Positions 54,114 through 62,493 of a stretch of 64,000 nucleotides of DNA are shown here, piece after piece (position 1 is the stretch's first letter; each line of letters starts with the position of its first letter). The position numbers and the translations under genes were made by a program. The notes beneath the pieces are model-generated. The model ran no database searches. It saw only the letters and a list, made by a program, of their open reading frames with translations, and was not told the DNA's origin. Source of the DNA: Anaerolineales bacterium (lineage in GTDB: Bacteria; Chloroflexota; Anaerolineae; 4572-78; J111); assembly GCA_015075185.1 (NCBI GenBank), contig JABTUW010000007.1, positions 62,001 to 126,000 of the forward strand. Reading direction: 5' to 3'.

Positions 54114-57100
54114 CTAAGCAGACAATAGGGTTGGGTCTATGAGAGGTTGTATCTTAGTTGCCAGGATGTTCACGATGTTCCCGTTTCGCTGGACAATGCC
54201 CTCCACTAAGAGGAGCGTCTGGTTATTTAGGCCATAATCTTGCCGTTTCGGCATTTTTATGCTGTGAGTCACAACCTGGGGCTTGATAATCACATCGGTC
54301 AACCCTGCCTCATCTTCCAGCGTGATAAAATGGAAGCCCTTGGCAGTTGGAGGGGCTTGATGCACCACCACTAACCCGGCTAGTCTGACTCGTTGTCCGT
54401 CCGGTTGCGCCTCCAACTCCCAACTGCCTAAGATGCCTTGCTGATCCAGCCATGAACGATAATGGACCATCACATGTTCACCGGTGGATAAGCCCATAAC
54501 GCTATGTTCCTGGGATAAGGCTTCGGCCCGAGAGAGGGGCGGAAGTTCGACGCCATTCACTGGGAAAATCAAATCAAGTTCTTCCTCCCTGTAGCGCAAT
54601 TGTCCCAATTCCCATAACAATTGGCGACGGGGACACTGCCAACGATCCATAGCGCCAGCTAAAATCAAATGCTCAACCAATCGCCGGGGTAACCGCGTTC
54701 GCCGGCAGAAGTCGGTGAGGCCCGTAAAAGCTTTGGCTTGTCGGGCTTTAATCAGTTGGGCAATCGTCGCCTCCCCAAAACCGTCAATATAGTTGAAGCC
54801 CAGGCGGATGCCCTTGCCCTCCACCCGACACCTGGCCTGACTGTGGTTAACATCGACCGGCAAAATGGTCAGGTGGTGTCTTTTCGCATCGCCAACCAAG
54901 ACCGCCGGACTCCAAAAACCCATAGGCTGATGGTTCAACAAGGCCGTATAAAAGGCCGCCGGATGATAACGCTTCAGCCAGGCCGATTGGTAAACCAAAA
55001 CCGCAAAGGCGGCGGCGTGGCTTTTGGCAAAGGCATACCCGCCAAAGGCTTGCAACTGGCCAAACACGGTTTCGGCGAGGTCGAATGGAACCCCGTTGCC
55101 CTGCGCGCCGCTCAAAAATGCCTCTCGAAACCGCTCGATTTCCCCTTCGCTTCGTTTATTGCCCCAAAGCCCGGCGCAGGAGCCTCCTTGACCCGGCGTA
55201 AACCCTGCCAAATCGCGGGCCACTTTCAAGACTTGCTCTTGAAAAGAATAACGCCAAGCGTCTCGGCCAGGGCTGCCTCTAACCTGGGATGGAGATAAGT
55301 TACCGGCTCCAGCCCTAACCGGCGGCGCATATAAGGCTGCACCATATTACCCTGAATGGGACCAGGCCGATTAGAGAAATCGTCACCATCAAATCATTAA
55401 AACAACCCGCAGGCCGAGACGGGCAAGATTGGGCTTAATTTGGAGACCCACTTGAAACACGCCAATCGTGTCAGCGCTGGCAATCATATGTAGACAGCCG
55501 GATCATCAAACGTCAAACGGTCTAATTCAGGCGCTTGCCCGTGAGTTCGGTGATAATGGCCTCGGCCTCAGCCAGAGCCGACAACATACGCAAGCCCAAC
55601 AAATCGACAACTTAACCAACTCGACCGTTTCGAGGGCCTCTTTGTCCCACTGAACCACAAATCGCTCCGGCATGGCGGCCGGTTCGGTGGGAACCCGTTC
55701 GATGATCGGAGAACCGGTCACGACCATGCCCCCATTGTGCAGGCCCAAATGGCGGGGAAAGCCTTCAAGCTGCCGGCACAGCTTTCTTTACTAAAAGCAA
55801 CAAGGTTTCAGTCTCATCGGTTTGAGGCGCTTCGGCCAAAATAGGTGCGCCTGGCGCTAACAACAGCGGGGTAGTCCCAGTACCTGCCCACGTCTCGCCA
55901 GGCGCTGCGTTGGCGATAGGTGACAAACGTACAAGCCATCGCGGCGTGTTCAAGGCCATATTTTTGGTAAACATATTGAATGACCTCCTCTCGCCGATCG
56001 GCTTGCAAGTCAAGGTCAATATCGGGGGTGAGGGTTCGCTCCGCCGAGAGAAACCGCTCAAAGACCAGATCATGAGCCAAAGGATCAACCGGGCTAAGGT
56101 TTAACAGATAAGCCACTAAGGAATTGGCCGCCGACCCTCGACCCTGGCAACGAATGTTATACGCCTGAGCAAAACGAACGATATCCCAGACAATGAGAAA
56201 ATAGTTGGCCAGACCCGCCTGCTCAATGATAGTCAGTTCGTGCTCGAGTTGCCTTAAAATTTGTTCAGAAGAGCCGGTATACCGCTGGGGAAGTGCGGCT
56301 TGGCAAAGCTGCTGAAGATAGCCTACGGCGTCCAGGCTGGGTGGGGTCGGAAATCGGGGCAGCGCTTGCAAGCCGTATCGTAATTCAAAACGACAGCGGT
56401 CGGCGATCTTCAAGGTATTCGTCAGGGCTTCAGGATAATTGACAAAGAGCGGCCTCAAGTGAGGGGCAGCTTTCAGATAAAACTCAGAATTGGGTCGAAG
56501 GAGCGCGGTTGCCTCAGACAAACGCGTCTGATGTCGAATGCAAACCAGAACGTCCTGTAAACGGCAGTCGGTGCGGGTGGGGTAGTGAACATTGTTGGTC
56601 GCCACATAGCCCAACTCTAAATGACGCGCTAATTCAACCAGGCTGTCGATCAGGGCCTCATCGTCCGGCCTCAAATGGTGTTGGAGTTCAATCCAAAAAT
56701 GAGTGGGTCCGAATAACGCCCGGTAGCGCCGGGCCGCGGCCAGGGCGCCCGTTTTATTGCCCGGTAACAACTCAGCGGCAATCTCTCCCTGGCGACAACC
56801 CGAAAGAGCAATCAACCCCTCTGTCCGGCCCGCCAGGGCTTCCACGGGCAGCGCTGCTTCGCCTTTGGGTGCGTTGTGCTGGGCTTGATTGATCAACCAG
56901 CACAGATTTCGCCAACCGATTTCATGCTCGACCAGGAGGGTCAAATGATATCCCGTTTCTAAGGTCAATTCTGCGCCAAAGATAGGCCGGACCCCATAAG
57001 CTTGGGCCGCCTGAGCAAAACGAACAGCCCCATAGACGGCGTTATGGTCGGTCAAAGCTAACGCCGTCATGCCCAACTCGGCCGCGCGGGCGACTAAAGC

Positions 57101-57169
57101 TTCGGGCTGGGCCGCCCCATCAAGCAAGCTGAAATGAGAGTGGCAATGCAATTCCACATAATCGGACAT
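54114..57169 (-). CDS. dnaE2: DnaE2 (error-prone DNA polymerase III alpha subunit), frameshifted in the middle
   Basis: The front (57169 to about 55815) has the PHP domain, starting ELHCHSHFSLLDGAA and ALALTDHNAVYGAVRFA. The polymerase palm follows, with ATTS-like RCQGRGSAANSLVAYLL and the catalytic TPDIDLDLQADRREE. The segment from about 55815 to 55230 has several breaks. The back (55229-54114) has FAKSHAAAFAVLVYQSAWLKR, the helix-hairpin-helix region FNYIDGFGEATIAQLIKAR and the OB-fold. Total length is about 1018 residues, as in DnaE2. With ImuA and ImuB it makes the mutasome for damage-induced translesion synthesis. The last 50 residues (VTHSIKMPKRQDYG) are unusual and correspond to the repeat units downstream. 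Confidence 0.9.
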
Positions 57170-57229
57170 AGGGTACGGGCTGAGGTCTAGCGGAAGTAAC
57201 CCGCCTGTTCTCGAGGCTCACCTTTCTCC

Positions 57230-57563
57230 TTAGTCGTAGAGACGTTGTAAATACCATTGCCCGGTTAAAAGATCTCGATAAATGATAACCAAGAGATCAG
57301 TTTGGGTCGTCATCTTGAAATATTCCCGCCAAATCCGTTGCTCCCACCACTGCTGGTCGATCCGCCAGCGTTTGGAAATCTGCTGAACCCGATGGGTCTG
57401 GCCTTGCCAAATGAACCCTTGAGGGACCAGTAACGAGTCGTGTTGAACAGTGATAGACGTACCAACCGCCCGCCGGCGGGTCATCGGCCAGCCGCTCCCC
57501 GGAGTTGAAACGCTGTTCGGGTAAATGGCTCAAAGGGTTGGTTAAGGCGACCTCATAAAACAA
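57230..57563 (-). CDS. DUF6504 protein, ImuB companion, one frameshift
   Basis: The conserved C-terminal part is clean: FIWQGQTHRVQQISKRWRID, then WWEQRIWREYFKM, then the ending YRDLLTGQWYLQRLYD. This is the DUF6504 signature, found either fused to the C terminus of ImuB or next to it. The start lies in another frame (FYEVALTNPLSHLPEQRF) and joins through a G/C-rich palindrome near 57470. It overlaps the end of imuB by 22 bases. The length is about 110 residues. Its function in the mutasome is unknown. Confidence 0.7.
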
Positions 57564-58684
57564 TCAGGGCCATAGCGGGCAATGAAGCCGGGCAGCAACG
57601 CTTCAAATTTCTGTTCTTGTTGGCTCAGGGTTGGATTGGCAAAGAGATCGAGCTGTCTGGGCCTGGCCGGCGTCAGGCCGGTGAGTTTTAGGGTCATCGC
57701 CACCACCCCACAAGATATCCGAACTTGATCGATCAGGGCTGCCAGGTGTCGAGCCAGTTGCTCGGGACCGTTGGTGGCATAACGAAAGATGATCTGTTTT
57801 TGCCATTGCGTGTTATCTTCCAACTGCAAAACCAAGCCTAAGCCTTGGGCCACGTGACCACGAGCGACCAGCCGTAGGGCCAGTTCCCTGGCGATCAATT
57901 GAGCCAAAGCCGTCAATACCTCTCGGTCAGCCACCGGGCCGTCGAGTTGATGGGTGATCTGTTCGGCCGGTTGTACTTGAATGGGTAGAACGGGCCGGTC
58001 ATCACGACCTTGAGCCAGCCGCTGGAGCCACTGTCCATATTTACCAAACTGGGTCAAGACCGGGCCAGCCGGCAAGGTTGCCAATTGTCCCAACGTACCT
58101 AAACCCAACAAGTGGAAACGACGGGCCAATTCTTGGTCAAGCGGTAAGGTGGTGACCGGAATAGGGGCCAGAAACCCACTTTCTTGGCCGGGTGCGATTA
58201 ACAAGGTTCGCTTGAGGCCGATAGAACTGGCCGCTATATAAGCCGGAAATTTGCCTGTCGCTAAGCCCAAGGCCGAGGTCAGGTGAAGTCGAGTTTGCAG
58301 ACTCTGGTTGATCGAGTCGGCGAACTCAAAGGGTTCCCCACCCTTTATCTCGCCCAAATCAGCATAGATGATCGCCGCGGCCGGGCTGGCCTCTGGCTCG
58401 ACTTTGGCCGTCACGGCGGCGAGCAAGGTCACAATTTCAGTGAGGGTCTGGTGGTACAGAGTGGGTTTAGCCGGAATAATCTGGGCGTGTGAGCACAGGG
58501 CTTGGGCTTGTTTTAAGGACATACCGGGGACAATATGATATTTACTGGCTTCAACTGAAACAGCCACCACCCGGGTCGAAGCCTGAGCCGATTCGCTGAT
58601 GACGAGCGGCACAGTGGCTAAAGAGGGATCTAGCCACCGCTCGACTGCCGCCGCAAAATGAGGGATCAGCAGACAAGCAATCAC
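57542..58684 (-). CDS. imuB: ImuB, Y-family polymerase-like mutasome hub
   Basis: An intact protein of 380 residues starting at GTG 58684-58682. The start overlaps the imuA stop (GTGA). It has the Y-family fold: ACLLIPHFAAAVERWL replaces the DMDxFFAxVE of active polymerases, so the first catalytic Asp is missing. The region corresponding to the catalytic SxDE reads IIYADLGEIKG, also without the acidic pair. Near the C terminus QLDLF in PRQLDLFANP is a beta-clamp binding motif. ImuB is a non-catalytic hub that links DnaE2, ImuA and the clamp, which these residues fit well. Confidence 0.9.
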   Translation of the reverse strand: MIACLLIPHFAAAVERWLDPSLATVPLVISESAQASTRVVAVSVEASKYHIVPGMSLKQAQALCSHAQIIPAKPTLYHQTLTEIVTLLAAVTAKVEPEASPAAAIIYADLGEIKGGEPFEFADSINQSLQTRLHLTSALGLATGKFPAYIAASSIGLKRTLLIAPGQESGFLAPIPVTTLPLDQELARRFHLLGLGTLGQLATLPAGPVLTQFGKYGQWLQRLAQGRDDRPVLPIQVQPAEQITHQLDGPVADREVLTALAQLIARELALRLVARGHVAQGLGLVLQLEDNTQWQKQIIFRYATNGPEQLARHLAALIDQVRISCGVVAMTLKLTGLTPARPRQLDLFANPTLSQQEQKFEALLPGFIARYGPDCFMRSP

Positions 58685-59460
58685 GTACTATCTCCTCGAA
58701 CCACCCCATTAAACGTAATGGCGATTTTAGCGTGGTGTCCGGCACGTCCCAATTGATTTTTGAGAACAATCACCTGGGCTTCATAACCGCGGACATCGCG
58801 GCCTTTGTAGATCCAATTTTCTTTTTTTAACTGTAAGCGTAAAGTGGCATAATGAGGTAAGGCCAAACCGCTGGGGTAGGTGGTTGCCGGAGACATTGCG
58901 CCCCAAAGGGGTGAGCGGGTGAGAAAACCAGGGCGCAAGCCGATTGAGCCAGGCCAGCGAGCAGTTGCCGAACCCCAGCCGCCAGCGTCTGTGTCCCTTG
59001 GGAGCCGGGCCAACAGTTGAGCCATCGAGTCGAAAACGATCACCCCAGCGCCTTGCTGAGTGATGAGCGTATGGACAATTTCTAAGGCAGCGCGCTGCCG
59101 GTTGGGGGCGGATCAAGCGGAGTTGCGCCAAATTGAGGCCACACCGGACGGCGTAATCCGGGTCGAAGTTCTGGCCTAAATCCAGATAAACGGCTAAATC
59201 ACCGGCGGCAGGCCTTGGTGATGATTTTGAGGGCCAAAGTGGTCATGCCAGAGGTTGGTTGAGCCAGAAGCTCGGTGATCCGGCCCCGAGGATGCCGCCA
59301 ATCCATCTAAGGCCTGATCTAATTGAGGGAAACTGGTGGAAATAGGAGAAAGCGTGACAGCGGGCCGTAAGGCTTGCGAACCTCGCTGCAAGGCTTTTGT
59401 CCCCCAGCGCTGCTGAATCGCTGTCACGATCAAATCCAATTGCTTCCGCTTCTTGCCCAA
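58681..59460 (-). CDS. imuA: ImuA, RecA/SulA-like mutasome protein, frameshifted
   Basis: I prefer the TTG at 59460-59458 as start, because GGGGAGG lies 5 bases upstream and the protein then begins with GKKRKQLDLIVTAIQQRWG. The front gives ISTSFPQLDQALDGLGGI. The middle (59290-59060) is broken. The Walker-B-like VIVFDSMAQLLARLP and the end VIVLKNQLGRAGHHAKIAI (conserved in ImuA) are clean. The length is about 260 residues. ImuA is a RecA-like ATPase-fold protein that supports ImuB and DnaE2 in mutagenic repair. It is the first gene of the SOS-type operon. Confidence 0.75.
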
Positions 59461-59512
59461 GGCGCCCTCCCCACGCCAAACCACGGAGTGATTGGTAAAG
59501 AACAAATATTCG

Positions 59513-59524
59513 GAACTAATGTTC
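59513..59524 (-). promoter_or_regulatory. SOS (LexA) box GAAC-N4-GTTC in the imuA promoter
   Basis: The plus strand reads GAACTAATGTTC; the core GAAC-N4-GTTC is the LexA operator known from Gram-positive bacteria and some Chloroflexota. It lies directly downstream of the putative -10, so a bound repressor would block transcription start. This fits a DNA-damage-inducible mutasome. The short core alone could occur by chance; the position is what supports it. Confidence 0.65.
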
Positions 59525-59530
59525 AGGACA

Positions 59531-59558
59531 ATTTTATAGAGGTTGTCATGATTGTCAA
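59531..59558 (-). promoter_or_regulatory. Putative sigma-70 promoter of the imuA-imuB-dnaE2 operon
   Basis: On the minus strand TTGACA (59558-59553) is followed after 16 bases by TAAAAT (59536-59531); TATAAA overlaps at 59538-59533. It lies about 70 bases upstream of the chosen imuA start and just upstream of the SOS box. The rest of the interval 59559-59816 shows no other feature. Confidence 0.6.
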
Positions 59559-59816
59559 ATGAAAATATCGCAGAAAGTGCAATTTTTGGATAGTTTTATC
59601 CAGTTTTAAGCGAATTTTAAGGGTGTTAACCTTACAGCCCTGGTTCCGCCTCTCGACCTCTCTGCTCACCCATCGAGATCTTGGCCAGGACTTCAGGGGT
59701 GAGGGACTCACCGGCAATACCTACACCACCACGAGGAAAATAATTGTTACAATTCAGGCGAAGCCGAAGGCGTTAGCCAGATATCAATCATACAGTCGGA
59801 AAGGGGTTTTGAAGAG

Positions 59817-60185
59817 ATGGATAAACACATTTTAGAGGCATTGGACAGAGATGAGACAATTGATATTACAACGGTGGGGCGGCGGAGCGGCCAGCCGCAG
59901 CGGATTGAGATTTGGTTTAGGCGGGTCAATCAGCGCACCTATATCACCGGCACGCCTGGCGCCCGCGACTGGTACGCCAACCTGCTGGCAAACCCTCGGT
60001 TTACCTTCCATCTCAAACAATCCATCCAGGCCGATTTACCGGCCCGCGCCCGCCCCGTGCTGGATGAAGCAGAGCGGCGGCAAATCTTGGCCGATCCTGT
60101 AATGGACTGGTATCAGGGTCAAGTCAACTCGCTCGAGGCGTTGGTGGCAGGTAGCCCGCTGGTTGAGGTGTTATTTGTAGATTGA
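59817..60185 (+). CDS. DUF385-type nitroreductase/deazaflavin (F420)-dependent family protein
   Basis: An intact protein of 122 residues with GAAGAG just before the ATG. It has the split-beta-barrel signature of the family: DITTVGRRSGQPQRIEIWF, TYITGTPGARDWYANLLANP and FTFHLKQSIQADLPARARP. Members bind F420 or related flavins and carry out reductions; many bacterial ones are uncharacterised. It is divergent from the mutasome operon. Confidence 0.8.
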   Translation: MDKHILEALDRDETIDITTVGRRSGQPQRIEIWFRRVNQRTYITGTPGARDWYANLLANPRFTFHLKQSIQADLPARARPVLDEAERRQILADPVMDWYQGQVNSLEALVAGSPLVEVLFVD

Positions 60186-60388
60186 TATAAGTCGGAACTC
60201 TCCGCTCGGAGGATAAAACAGGCGCAGCATCGAGCCGTCGAGGGCGTCGATCTCAGTCCTGTCTGGGTTCAGAGAGTTCGATGGGGTTACCTGATTGAAA
60301 CGCTGATGGTTCTGAAACTTCTTCCTAGCAACTTAGGTTAAATGGACATCACTCCAATGCAGCCTTTTTTGAATGGCCGAGTCACTGC

Positions 60389-60424
60389 AAAAAAATAAGC
60401 CCCGCCGCAATTGCGGCGGGGCTT
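60389..60424 (-). terminator. Strong intrinsic terminator of the minus-strand operon
   Basis: A perfect palindrome, 60397-60424 (AAGCCCCGCCGC-AATT-GCGGCGGGGCTT), has a 12-bp GC-rich stem. On the minus strand it is followed by a T-run (the A-run at 60389-60395 on the plus strand). It lies 21 bases after the stop of the last minus-strand gene (60445), which it should terminate. Confidence 0.9.
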
Positions 60425-60444
60425 AAGCCTGCTTGACTAGGTGG

Positions 60445-61551
60445 TTAAGCGGGCACCTCTTCGGCGACAACCGGTTGCATCGCCCGTCTGAAGAGGCTTT
60501 CAAAGCTCAGTTCATCAGGAGGTGACGCTGGCTTGTCTGGTTGCTGCCGGTGGGCTTGAGCGATATGTTCGATCGCAGTCCCAACAGATTTTAGCGGCGA
60601 AACCACAACGTTCTGCCGGTTCTGTTGGGCTTCGGCCGCGACGCTGACGGCCTCGGCCAGCCTCAAGGCATAACCATTCAACCCGTACAACTGGCAATTT
60701 ATTTTGGCCATCCGGACGCAAATGGGGTCGATGTCCTGGCCGTAGAAACGGACCAGGTTGAGCTTGACGGCCCACTCCGGATACTGCGAGGCCGCAGCCA
60801 GCACCATGATCCCTGAGCCGATGCATGGCTCCTCTATCAGAATCGGCTCAAACCAGGGGCCCATCGCGGCGGGGATAACGCGGTTGAAGAAGTAATCCCG
60901 GTGCAGATTGGCTTCGCCCTCCCCATTCTCCGGGATAACCAGTGAAGCCAAGACAACAGCCTGGCCCAGGATATTGTCCGGGTGGAGGCAGGCGGCTTTA
61001 ATCCGATCGTAGACCTCTCGTTCGCCATTCATAATGCACATCTTGGCCATGAGGAGACTGGCCGAGTAAGGCGTGAAGAACTGGGCTTGCCACGCCGGAT
61101 CGGAATTCGCATACGTCATATAAACGTGTCCCAATACGTCCGGGCCCATATAGCCACAGTCAAATTCGCCATAGCTGCCTTCGCCCCACAGTCCTGGTTC
61201 CGCGCTTTCCAGCAGCATCGCAAAAGCTTCGGCGAAGGCTTCCCAGACCTGCCGGTGGGCCTCCGGGTGGTTAGGAAACTCATACCGCGCCCGGATTTGG
61301 TTGAATAATTCAACCGTCTCCGGTGTGTCCGGGGCAAACCGGCCAGTCTGAGCCACAGCCTTGAGTTGCCCCGGCAAGGCTTCGAGGCAGGCCTCCACCA
61401 GGAGCGTCCAATCGTCAAACAGCCGGTAAGGTCGATGGCCCGAGTAGCGGAAGGCTTGCTCGAGGCGCTTGACAATTTCCTGGGTGTAGTAACCGCTGCC
61501 CTGGCCAAGGCCCGGGGGACGCGGGTTTTTCTTTCTTGCCATGTCAGTCAT
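60445..61551 (-). CDS. N-6 DNA methylase-like protein without catalytic motif
   Basis: An intact 368-residue protein. The middle reads AQFFTPYSASLLMAKM, typical of the region before the SAM site of type I HsdM-like methylases. It is followed by IEEPCIGSGIMVLAAA (motif I) and FYGQDIDPICVRMAKINCQLYG (motif II/III). A catalytic (N/D)PP(Y/F) motif is not present anywhere; the protein ends with a Gln/Pro-rich tail. Such shortened methylase-like proteins are common on plasmids and integrative elements and may bind SAM without methylating. It overlaps the upstream gene by 8 bases. Confidence 0.75.
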   Translation of the reverse strand: MTDMARKKNPRPPGLGQGSGYYTQEIVKRLEQAFRYSGHRPYRLFDDWTLLVEACLEALPGQLKAVAQTGRFAPDTPETVELFNQIRARYEFPNHPEAHRQVWEAFAEAFAMLLESAEPGLWGEGSYGEFDCGYMGPDVLGHVYMTYANSDPAWQAQFFTPYSASLLMAKMCIMNGEREVYDRIKAACLHPDNILGQAVVLASLVIPENGEGEANLHRDYFFNRVIPAAMGPWFEPILIEEPCIGSGIMVLAAASQYPEWAVKLNLVRFYGQDIDPICVRMAKINCQLYGLNGYALRLAEAVSVAAEAQQNRQNVVVSPLKSVGTAIEHIAQAHRQQPDKPASPPDELSFESLFRRAMQPVVAEEVPA

Positions 61552-62113
61552 CCTTTCTGTCTAAGGGATAAAGGGTACTCATCCAGTCCCAGCCCCTGGC
61601 CTGGCGTAGATCTGGCCGCTTTTCGCGCCGTTTCTCGACCTGGCCGCGCTGGACCAGGCGGTAGACCAGGTGACGCAGCCAAGTCAGGTCGCGCTGGCTG
61701 CAGGGTGGGTGGAGTTGAAACGCGCCGCCGGTGGCTTCAAAGCCCGGCAGCGTTTGCGGCGGCAGGTTGGCGGCGCGCCGGCGTTTTCTGGGGTTGGCAT
61801 ACCCCCCGGCACATTGGCCGCACCAAGCGATGCTGCGAAAATTCTCCGGCAAACCGTGCATCGCCCGGCACAGCCGGGCCATCCACAGGCCGGGGTTGGC
61901 TTCAATGACAGCCTCGACCCACTCAGGGGTTTCAGGCTCGGGTCGTTCAAAGACGGCTTCGTAGGCCAGGTGCAGAATCAGGCCATGGTCCAACTCGTCG
62001 TCTTCATCGGCGATGCAGGCGAGGGCATGCTCATCGATCAGCAAGCGGAGTTCCGGCGGGATATCAGCCACCGTCCAGGTCTCTTTGCCCATCAGTTCTT
62101 CATAAGACCACAT
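61544..62113 (-). CDS. Hypothetical accessory protein
   Basis: I chose ATG 62113-62111 because AGGAGGT sits 8 bases upstream, giving 189 residues (WSYEELMGKETWTVADIPPE). The N-terminal half is acidic (IADEDDELDHGLILHLAYEAV). The C-terminal half is basic with a CGQC pair (AWCGQCAGGY) and ends in RQARGWDWMSTLYPLDRK. No family is recognised. The gene is part of the minus-strand accessory operon and overlaps both neighbours. Confidence 0.6.
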   Translation of the reverse strand: MWSYEELMGKETWTVADIPPELRLLIDEHALACIADEDDELDHGLILHLAYEAVFERPEPETPEWVEAVIEANPGLWMARLCRAMHGLPENFRSIAWCGQCAGGYANPRKRRRAANLPPQTLPGFEATGGAFQLHPPCSQRDLTWLRHLVYRLVQRGQVEKRREKRPDLRQARGWDWMSTLYPLDRKDD

Positions 62114-62493
62114 CGCACCTTTACCTCCTGCCGGCACTGTCGCTTTGAGCGGCGGCTCGGCCCGCTTTCATCTGCTGTCCTTTTTACATCAGGTGGCCAC
62201 AGGCTGAGGGTAGTCTCCCGTCTGGCCGGCTCGTACACATACCGGGTAATGACCGCCACTTGCCGGCCGTCGGGCAAGATGAAGCGAGAGATGACCGGTA
62301 ACTTGCGCTTATCCTGCGGATGGACAATCACCCACCAGTTGATCTGGCATCTCTTCTCATCGACGTCGCCCCAGTCTCCGGCCAGATGCCGGCAGAGCAG
62401 GGCAATACCCTGTACGCCGGCCTGGCGCAGCACAACCTGCGTTTCATCCGGGTAACAGATCGTTCCGGGAGCAAATAGAGGCTTAGGTCGCAT
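62092..62493 (-). CDS. Hypothetical plasmid/ICE-type protein with RHLAGDWGDVD motif
   Basis: An intact 133-residue protein. The segment ALLCRHLAGDWGDVDEKRC resembles the RHxSGDWGD motif of small proteins encoded on integrative elements and plasmids, whose function is not known. It continues with INWWVIVHPQDKRKLPVISR, then ILPDGRQVAVITRYVYEP and a basic tail. It overlaps the gene upstream by 11 bases and the one downstream by 22. The family link is from memory of the motif. Confidence 0.55.
   Translation of the reverse strand: MRPKPLFAPGTICYPDETQVVLRQAGVQGIALLCRHLAGDWGDVDEKRCQINWWVIVHPQDKRKLPVISRFILPDGRQVAVITRYVYEPARRETTLSLWPPDVKRTADESGPSRRSKRQCRQEVKVRCGLMKN

Noticed and set aside
54738..55298. 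186-residue plus-strand frame opposite dnaE2
   Set aside because: It is the shadow of the DnaE2 C-terminal part, whose helix-hairpin-helix and OB-fold motifs are certain.
61366..62455. Plus-strand frames opposite the accessory operon
   Set aside because: The minus-strand genes overlap as an operon with good ribosome binding sites and a terminator; the plus-strand frames have neither.
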